A stretch of 6,236 bases of DNA from Bacteroidota bacterium (GTDB lineage Bacteria; Bacteroidota; Bacteroidia; AKYH767-A; JABDAW01), in assembly GCA_023251595.1 (NCBI GenBank), contig JAHEYM010000253.1:1-6236 (forward strand). The letters are read 5' to 3'. The position numbers and the translations under genes were made by a program. Shown here piece after piece: positions 1 through 3,969 of the stretch; position 1 is the first letter of the stretch; every line of letters starts with the position of its first letter. A model generated the notes under the pieces. It was not told the DNA's origin, made no database searches, and saw only the letters and a program-made list of their open reading frames with translations.

Positions 1-56
1 AATTAACAATTAACAATTAACAATTAACAATTAACAATTAATAATTAATAATTACT
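1..56. repeat. AATTAAC heptanucleotide tandem repeat upstream of the FKBP gene
   Basis: The window opens with eight head-to-tail 7-nt units: five AATTAAC, two AATTAAT and a final AATTACT. The last unit ends 4 nt before the ATG of the FKBP lipoprotein gene. The repeat may begin before the window. No other gene or clear promoter is visible in these bases, and no Shine-Dalgarno sequence lies between the repeat and the start codon, which is usual in Bacteroidota. Two other heptamer duplications of different sequence lie near gene starts in this window. A regulatory or phase-variable role is possible but unproven. Confidence 0.95.
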
Positions 57-60
57 GAAG

Positions 61-765
61 ATGAACAAATTATTTTTAATGTGTGGAGTGCTTATTTTGG
101 CGTTGACCGCTTGTAACACTCCTAAAACTGCAGATAATAATGGTCCGATAAAATTGACAACTAAACTCGATTCGGTCAGCTACGCGATTGGAATCAGTAT
201 TGGACAAAACATGGTGAAAGATGGTCTCGACTCAATCGATGTAGACATGCTCGCACGTGCTATGAAATCCTCATTAGGTAAAAAAGACAGCTTGCTGCTT
301 ACAATGCCCTTAGCTCAGACAGTTATTCAATCGTATGTTCAGTCGCTGCAAACTAAAAAGTTTGAACCAAACAAAGCTGCAGGTGCAAAATATCTGGAAG
401 AAAATAAAAAGAAACCAGGTGTAATTACAACAGCGAGTGGTCTCCAATATAAAATAATTAAAGAAGGGACAGGACCAAAACCAAAACTCACGGATACGGT
501 TACTACACATTACCATGGTACTTTGATCGATGGTACCGTTTTCGACAGTTCGGTTGATCGTAAACAACCTATTTCATTTTCGGTACACGGAGTGATTCCG
601 GGTTGGACTGAAGCACTTCAGTTAATGCCGATGGGATCAAAATGGCAACTTGTCATTCCCGAAAATCTTGCTTACGGCGAACATCCTCAACCGGGAAGTA
701 AAATTCAACCATTCGCTACCCTCATTTTCGATCTTGAATTATTAGATATTAAACCGGGTAAATAG
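61..765 (+). CDS. FKBP-type peptidyl-prolyl cis-trans isomerase, lipoprotein (Mip/FkpA-like)
   Basis: This 234-residue lipoprotein should catalyse cis-trans isomerisation of proline peptide bonds and assist folding of exported proteins. A signal peptide ends in the lipobox LTAC, with lipidated Cys18. Residues about 35-115 form the helical FKBP_N dimerisation domain (SVSYAIGISIGQNM at its start), and residues about 122-231 form the FKBP_C catalytic domain. The FKBP12 pocket residues can be aligned and are all present: Tyr151, Phe161-Asp162, Phe173, Val178-Ile179, Trp182 (VIPGWTEAL), Tyr205 (LAYGE) and Phe223. Length and layout match Mip/FkpA/FklB proteins, but the lipid anchor makes it a membrane-bound version, as is common in Bacteroidota. 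The ATG at 61 is the only start that keeps the signal peptide. It is probably first in a run of three lipoprotein genes. The family call is secure; client proteins cannot be inferred. Confidence 0.96.
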   Translation: MNKLFLMCGVLILALTACNTPKTADNNGPIKLTTKLDSVSYAIGISIGQNMVKDGLDSIDVDMLARAMKSSLGKKDSLLLTMPLAQTVIQSYVQSLQTKKFEPNKAAGAKYLEENKKKPGVITTASGLQYKIIKEGTGPKPKLTDTVTTHYHGTLIDGTVFDSSVDRKQPISFSVHGVIPGWTEALQLMPMGSKWQLVIPENLAYGEHPQPGSKIQPFATLIFDLELLDIKPGK

Positions 766-767
766 GT

Positions 768-782
768 GTTAGTGGTTAGTGG
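768..782. repeat. GTTAGTG heptamer duplication between FKBP and DUF4920 genes
   Basis: Two exact GTTAGTG units plus one base lie 2 nt after the FKBP stop codon and 23 nt before the likely start of the next gene. The unit length of 7 matches the repeat at the start of the window, but the sequence differs. Two copies alone could be chance. The 40-nt gap between the genes holds no terminator-like hairpin, which fits co-transcription. Confidence 0.7.
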
Positions 783-805
783 ATGTAACTATACATATAA
801 TAAAA

Positions 806-1321
806 ATGAGGACAGTTATTTTAAGTACGATAGTTTCTGTATCGCTTTTATACGGTTGCAGCAGCAATAATTCGGATAATAACCAAACCAAAGTCCCCTC
901 CTCGGAGGGGCAGGGGTGGGTCGATTCATCCTATCAGTATTTTGGTGACACGATTAATAAAAATGGTGCCATCGCTGCCGATCAATTACTTTCAAAACTT
1001 CAGGGAAAAGATTCACTGAAAGTAAAATTGACCGGAACGGTAGAAGCGGTTTGTCAGAAAAAAGGTTGTTGGATGAAGATGGCACTTGGCAACAAAGAAT
1101 CTATGCGGGTTAGTTTTAAAGATTACTCGTTTTTTGTTCCAAAAGATTGTGGTGGAAAAACCGCAATCATTGAGGGTGTTGCTTATCGCGACACCACAAC
1201 GATTGTCGATTTAAAACATTACGCTGAAGACGCCGGAAAATCGAAAGACGAAATAGCTCAAATCACAAAACCGGAAATAAATATTGGATTTGAAGCGCAT
1301 GGGGTTCTTATCAAAAAATAA
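806..1321 (+). CDS. DUF4920 family lipoprotein
   Basis: This 171-residue protein has a short signal peptide ending in the lipobox LLYGC (Cys18), so it should be membrane-anchored outside the cytoplasm. After a polar linker (residues 19-42), residues about 44-168 match DUF4920, a Bacteroidota-enriched family of unknown function. Recognisable signatures are YFGDTI, GTVEAVCQKKGCWMKM with Cys83 and Cys88, FKDYSFFVPKD, HYAEDAGKSKDEIAQIT and a C-terminal FEAHGVLI. The paired cysteines and His139 could bind a metal or form a redox pair, but that is speculation. I chose the ATG at 806 over an in-frame GTG at 779. The GTG start would put nine extra residues before a good signal peptide and lies inside the heptamer repeat. 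Linker residues about 29-38 are encoded by a GC-rich palindromic element. The last 23 nt overlap the next gene in another frame, suggesting translational coupling. Confidence 0.9.
   Translation: MRTVILSTIVSVSLLYGCSSNNSDNNQTKVPSSEGQGWVDSSYQYFGDTINKNGAIAADQLLSKLQGKDSLKVKLTGTVEAVCQKKGCWMKMALGNKESMRVSFKDYSFFVPKDCGGKTAIIEGVAYRDTTTIVDLKHYAEDAGKSKDEIAQITKPEINIGFEAHGVLIKK
893..920 (+). repeat. GC-rich palindromic element inside the DUF4920 linker
   Basis: A perfect 7-bp inverted repeat, CCCCTCC at 895-901 and GGAGGGG at 904-910, is separated by two bases and followed by CAGGGGTGGG. The stretch is far richer in G and C than its AT-rich surroundings. From memory, it resembles CCCCTCC..GGAGGGG..AGGGGTGGG sequences dispersed in many Bacteroidota genomes, usually between genes. 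Here it is in frame and codes for VPSSEGQGW, between the lipobox and the folded domain, where extra residues would be tolerated. No second copy was found in the window. Calling it a dispersed repeat therefore rests on recognition, while the palindrome itself is seen directly. Confidence 0.6.
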
Positions 1322-1820
1322 ATCTCCGGTTAAAACCGGAGCCTATTTATTTTCTGTTTCTCTTTCTCTTTCACTTTCTGTATTTCTCACAGCATGCACA
1401 CCAACTGTTACAGAGGAATCTGATAATTCTTCTACGCCCAAAACGTGTTCAAAATGTAGTGCTTCATCAACAGTAAATCCGAATGGATCGAGTGAGCTTT
1501 CTGTACTCATGCGGAATATGTATGATTCTGCCGATTCGATGAAAGAAAAAATTAAACTCGGAAAACCTCCGGGCGATTTTCCCGAAGCATTTATGAAAAT
1601 TCTCACAGCTCAGGCGACAGATTCAAATACAAAGAGTCCGAATTTTGATGTATTTGCAAACGATTATCTTGGGTTCTTAAAAAAAACGTACTCATCTGAT
1701 ATTAGCTCAAAAGAAGAACGAATTTTTAATTATAATATGCTCGTTCAGAAATGCGTGAATTGTCACAAAGAAAATTGTCCCGGACCGCTGAAAAAAATCC
1801 GGGGTCTGGGAATTGAGTGA
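1299..1820 (+). CDS. Lipoprotein with C-terminal CXXCH heme motif, probable cytochrome c'-like protein
   Basis: This 173-residue protein has a lipoprotein signal peptide with an unusual Ser-Leu alternating core (residues 19-28) and lipobox FLTAC (Cys33). A Thr/Ser/Asn-rich linker with one CXXC (Cys50, Cys53) follows. Residues about 65-165 look largely helical and contain RNMYDSADSMKEKIKLG and YNMLVQKCVNCHKENCPGP. CVNCH (152-156) is a c-type heme attachment motif. Its position near the C-terminus of a roughly 100-residue helical domain is the arrangement of class II cytochromes (c'/c556), where an N-terminal Met may be the axial ligand; Met71 and Met74 are candidates. A likely role is periplasmic electron transfer, gas binding or redox sensing. 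I prefer the ATG at 1299 to an upstream TTG (1284), and no later start keeps the signal peptide. It overlaps the DUF4920 gene by 23 nt and ends 4 nt from a convergent gene. The heme motif is clear; the fold is inferred. Confidence 0.78.
   Translation: MGFLSKNKSPVKTGAYLFSVSLSLSLSVFLTACTPTVTEESDNSSTPKTCSKCSASSTVNPNGSSELSVLMRNMYDSADSMKEKIKLGKPPGDFPEAFMKILTAQATDSNTKSPNFDVFANDYLGFLKKTYSSDISSKEERIFNYNMLVQKCVNCHKENCPGPLKKIRGLGIE
1324..1341 (+). terminator. Terminator-like hairpin after the DUF4920 stop, inside the next gene
   Basis: CTCCGGTT and AACCGGAG form a perfect 8-bp inverted repeat around two bases, in practice a 7-bp stem with a 4-nt TAAA loop. It starts 3 nt after the DUF4920 stop codon. 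The sequence after it is T-rich (CCTATTTATTTTCTG) but not a pure T run. The position is typical of an intrinsic terminator, yet codons 9-15 of the downstream lipoprotein gene cover the hairpin. It could be a leaky terminator or an attenuator opened by translating ribosomes. Confidence 0.55.
1351..1380 (+). repeat. Hexanucleotide repeat encoding the signal-peptide core
   Basis: Five consecutive 6-nt units (TTTCTG, TTTCTC, TTTCTC, TTTCAC, TTTCTG) encode the alternating Ser-Val/Ser-Leu stretch that forms the hydrophobic core of the lipoprotein signal peptide. Because the unit is two codons long, gain or loss of a unit would keep the frame and change only the length of the hydrophobic core. Confidence 0.8.
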
Positions 1821-1824
1821 GGGG

Positions 1825-3009
1825 TTAAAATTTGAATCCAAGAATTAGCGAAGTTCGCTCATACTTCGAAGTCCAATACAAGTACCACCATAACAATCTG
1901 CGATTAGTATTTAACCTGAGTTCCAGACTGAATCTCTTAAATTCAAATCCGCCGCCAAAAGCTAGATTACTACCCGTTCCAATCACAAGCGAATCAGCAT
2001 AATCAAATTTGATTAATGAATTGAAATTAACACTGTAATTTGCATTATAAAAAGCATCTGTATATATGCGGGAACTTTTATTTAAAAATAAATAATTTCT
2101 GATCCCGGCAGAAAATTCAACCGACTTGAAATTTATTGTTGCAGTACCTCTCTTTACTTTCTGTTCAGCAATAAAGTACTGATAAGCAGGTTCGAAAACC
2201 AAGCTCCATTTATGCCGGTTATAAGGTAGAACAAATTCTGCTTCCGCACTGGCTCTATAATTATTTTGGTTTCCAAAGTGTATAATGGAGTTCCCATATA
2301 CATTGGCGATCGAAACGGATGAATGGTCTATTCCTGCTGTGATTTTAACATGAAACATTTTCGCATCAGTTTTGGGATGATAAACAACAAATGGATTTCC
2401 TTTGCACTTGTTATAAGATTTAAAATATTCTTCCAAATCTATTTTATTGTAACCAAGATTCATGATCGGTTTCATGCCGGAATCCAGACAACTTAATTCT
2501 GTCATTAATTGAATTTTATATCCTTCATTAATAGACAGATTTCCGCCTTCAACCAAATATCTTTTATAAACTAACTGTTTGATGGAAGTATCGCTAATTG
2601 AATAAAAAAACCTCATTAAATTTGCCTCCTCAAAATAGTAGAGAGATGCCTTTCCTTCAACCAGAACTTTGAGAAAAAACTTTCCTTTCTCCCAAACTGG
2701 TTCATTCCCGTATGTAATTGTATTCGGATCGTCGGGTGAACGGTCTATCTCTATATTTCCCCGAACGAATCTGAAAACATTGTAAACGCCGAATTCTTTG
2801 ACGGTTGTTAAATTTCCACTTTTCTTTTCTCCTGTACTATCTGACGTATAAATAAATTTATCGGGATTATTTTTCCATTCGTTATTTCTGATCAGACACT
2901 CAGTTCTATGATTTTCATTGTCAATAAAATATCCGGGTTCAAAAGATATTTGTGCGAAAGAGGTAGCAATCTTGACAAAAAGAAAAAACGTTAATAATTG
3001 CCTATTCAT
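1825..3009 (-). CDS. Outer-membrane beta-barrel family protein of Bacteroidota type
   Basis: This 394-residue protein has a Sec signal peptide (MNRQLLTFFLFVKIATSFAQ, probably cut after Ala-Gln at 20). Residues about 22-160 form a conserved N-terminal region recognisable by FEPGYFIDNENHRTECLI, EWKNNPDKFIY, VKEFGVY and FFLKVLVEGKASLYYF. I know this pattern from uncharacterised Bacteroidota envelope proteins. Residues about 218-394 alternate polar and hydrophobic or aromatic residues in strand-length segments and end in SLILGFKF. A terminal Phe is typical of outer-membrane barrels recognised by the BAM machinery. No enzyme motif is visible and the substrate or role is unknown. The ATG at 3009 directly follows the ACAACTC repeat, and the gene overlaps the end of the upstream BRO-like gene by 8 nt. 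Its stop is 4 nt from the convergent cytochrome-like gene, with no obvious strong terminator. The envelope barrel call is good; the function is open. Confidence 0.82.
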   Translation of the reverse strand: MNRQLLTFFLFVKIATSFAQISFEPGYFIDNENHRTECLIRNNEWKNNPDKFIYTSDSTGEKKSGNLTTVKEFGVYNVFRFVRGNIEIDRSPDDPNTITYGNEPVWEKGKFFLKVLVEGKASLYYFEEANLMRFFYSISDTSIKQLVYKRYLVEGGNLSINEGYKIQLMTELSCLDSGMKPIMNLGYNKIDLEEYFKSYNKCKGNPFVVYHPKTDAKMFHVKITAGIDHSSVSIANVYGNSIIHFGNQNNYRASAEAEFVLPYNRHKWSLVFEPAYQYFIAEQKVKRGTATINFKSVEFSAGIRNYLFLNKSSRIYTDAFYNANYSVNFNSLIKFDYADSLVIGTGSNLAFGGGFEFKRFSLELRLNTNRRLLWWYLYWTSKYERTSLILGFKF

Positions 3010-3634
3010 ATGAGTTGTGAGTTGTCAATTTATTCTGATCCCTTTTGAAGTGTTTTGTAAGTCCTTTTAATTTTTTGTAATCACTAGGAACGATCCCAAA
3101 TGTCGCTTTACTGATTTCTGCCGTGAGAATAGAATATTCCAGCCCTTCCTTAACACCTCGTTTTTTCCATTGATCGGTAAGTTCATCTCTTACTGCAATT
3201 CCCCTCATCCTTTTTTCAATCCACTCGTCGCTGTATCCTTTTAACTTATATAATTCCCTCGTTCTCAGTGTCGCCAATTCCGGGTTCTCAATTTCTTCAA
3301 GTCTGTCAGATCCTACTTGAGCAAGCCAAAGTTTAAAAGGCTCAGCTTTTGGGGAAGGAATAGACTGGATTATCCTCAGAAGTCCTTGCGTATCAGCTGC
3401 TTGCACTTTTCGTTTTTTACCGTCAGCGGCTTTCATTTCAACCAGGGGACAAATTGTCCCCCAGTTGAAATTTAACTGCTCATCCCGCTTCTTCATTTTT
3501 TTTATATAATCCTTTACATCAACTGTATCGGTCAATAATTTGATTATATCTTGTACAGAAAAGTACCATTTTTGATCAGATTCATTCCAGACTGATCTTA
3601 TCTTTTGGTTTTCAAATATTTTTATGTTGCTCAT
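3002..3634 (-). CDS. BRO-N / phage antirepressor-like protein, probably truncated at the C-terminus
   Basis: This 210-residue protein has no signal peptide. The BRO N-terminal domain covers residues about 5-110, with KIRSVWNESDQKWYFSVQDI at the start and the family hallmark RIIQSIPSPKAEPFKLWLAQ (87-106). A second conserved part follows: YKLKGYSDEWIEKRM, ELTDQWKKRGVKEG and LTAEISKATFG. BRO-N proteins are DNA-binding regulators common in phages, viruses and bacterial accessory regions, and stand-alone chromosomal copies are frequent in Bacteroidota. As I recall, homologues continue for roughly 70-90 residues beyond KGL with a motif like NLRDHMTDLEL. Here the match fades at KRDQ (197-200) and the frame ends through the ACAACTC repeat, giving the tail TTHNSYE. 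That points to 3' loss. The gene lies 12 nt after a broken small gene and overlaps the beta-barrel gene by 8 nt. Whether it still works is uncertain. Confidence 0.85.
   Translation of the reverse strand: MSNIKIFENQKIRSVWNESDQKWYFSVQDIIKLLTDTVDVKDYIKKMKKRDEQLNFNWGTICPLVEMKAADGKKRKVQAADTQGLLRIIQSIPSPKAEPFKLWLAQVGSDRLEEIENPELATLRTRELYKLKGYSDEWIEKRMRGIAVRDELTDQWKKRGVKEGLEYSILTAEISKATFGIVPSDYKKLKGLTKHFKRDQNKLTTHNSYE
3011..3025. repeat. ACAACTC heptamer duplication at the BRO / beta-barrel gene junction
   Basis: On the minus strand two exact ACAACTC units plus one base end just before the ATG at 3009. They encode the last residues (about 204-208) of the upstream BRO-like protein. This is a third heptamer repeat at a gene start in this window, and it lies exactly where the BRO-like protein departs from its family. 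Confidence 0.75.
3435..3471. repeat. 37-nt interrupted palindrome within the BRO-like gene
   Basis: The arms ATTTCAAC and GTTGAAAT (outer) and GGGGACAA and TTGTCCCC (inner) are exact reverse complements around a single central A. They are separated only by a symmetric unpaired CA on each side, so 16 of 18 positions per arm pair. The sequence encodes residues 55-67, around WGTICPLVEM. That stretch looks like normal family sequence, so it is probably not an inserted element. It could be an operator-like site or an RNA hairpin, or may have arisen by codon drift. Confidence 0.8.
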
Positions 3635-3646
3635 TAAATAAATTGT

Positions 3647-3847
3647 TTAAAGTAGTTTGATGTGTATTTTCCCATTTCGTTTTAGCTCCATCGTAACAAA
3701 AATATGATCAACTTTCTCTTTAGGAGTTACGTTTGGTGAGTAAACGGTTTCTCCACTTTTTAGATATGGTCTCTCTATAATATTTTCAGTAGGCTATTTT
3801 TCTTCTTTCCGAACAGTCAAAATATCTTTTAATAAAAAATTATCCAT
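3647..3847 (-). pseudogene. Small unknown gene interrupted by one in-frame TAG
   Basis: From the ATG at 3847 the minus strand reads 17 codons (MDNFLLKDILTVRKEEK) to a TAG at 3794-3796. The same frame then continues for 48 sense codons to a TAA at 3647-3649. The second part has ordinary protein-like composition (RPYLKSGETVYSPNVTPKEK, then VDHIFVTMELKRNGKIHIKL). A single change from TAG to CAG (Gln) would give a 66-residue charged, soluble protein. No ATG restarts the second part near its beginning. The family is not recognised. The gene lies 12 nt upstream of the BRO-like gene on the same strand, so the two may once have been co-transcribed. Alternatives are a sequencing error, suppressed TAG, or an unrelated short ORF and remnant that happen to share a frame. 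Confidence 0.55.
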
Positions 3848-3911
3848 AAAGTATTTAATGATTAAAGTCGCATACAAATTCAACACCACCTTAATACCCA
3901 AAAGCACTTAC

Positions 3912-3948
3912 GATTGTTTCGGCCGCACGAGGAACGACCGAAGCAATC
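3912..3948. repeat. Imperfect hairpin resembling dispersed intergenic repeats
   Basis: GATTGTTTCGGCCG (3912-3925) and CGACCGAAGCAATC (3935-3948) pair at all but two of 14 positions, and one of the two can form a G-U pair on either strand. The loop is CACGAGGAA. The right half, GAGGAACGACCGAAGCAATC, resembles a GAGGAGCGA..GAAGCAATCTC repeat that I recall from intergenic regions of many bacterial genomes. It lies 22 nt past the stop codon of the minus-strand kelch gene. A terminator is less likely because no T run follows on that strand. Confidence 0.5.
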
Positions 3949-3969
3949 TCTCCCGAATCTGATATATTC

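Larger units (their letters stand above)
3635..3969. other. 335-nt stretch without an intact gene
   Basis: This region between the BRO-like gene and the first kelch gene contains only a stop-interrupted small gene on the minus strand (3647-3847) and an imperfect hairpin (3912-3948). The remaining bases, about 3849-3911, are AT-rich. No tRNA, riboswitch or promoter matching the Bacteroidota pattern could be supported. Confidence 0.7.

Noticed and set aside
310..567. 85-codon minus-strand frame inside the FKBP gene
   Set aside because: Shadow of a well-supported gene; its translation has no recognisable features.
779..805. GTG start giving nine extra residues on the DUF4920 lipoprotein
   Set aside because: The ATG at 806 gives a normal lipoprotein signal peptide, and the GTG lies inside the heptamer repeat.
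1284..1298. TTG start for the heme lipoprotein
   Set aside because: The ATG at 1299 is in frame, close by and sufficient for a complete signal peptide.
1397..1430. Acidic residues after the lipobox of the heme lipoprotein as a surface-export signal
   Set aside because: The Glu-Glu pair lies too far from the lipidated Cys to match the known Bacteroidota lipoprotein export signals well.
1343..1606. 87-codon minus-strand frame inside the heme lipoprotein gene
   Set aside because: Antisense shadow, with repeat-derived Glu-Arg composition at its end.
1778..1811. Possible terminator hairpin TCCCGGACC / GGTCTGGGA at the end of the heme lipoprotein gene
   Set aside because: The stem has one G-U pair and a 16-nt loop, lies inside the coding sequence, and has no T run after it on the plus strand.
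3848..3958. Upstream extension of the TAG-interrupted small gene through GTG or TTG starts
   Set aside because: The frame is open for only about 20 more codons with no good start; the ATG at 3847 is simpler.
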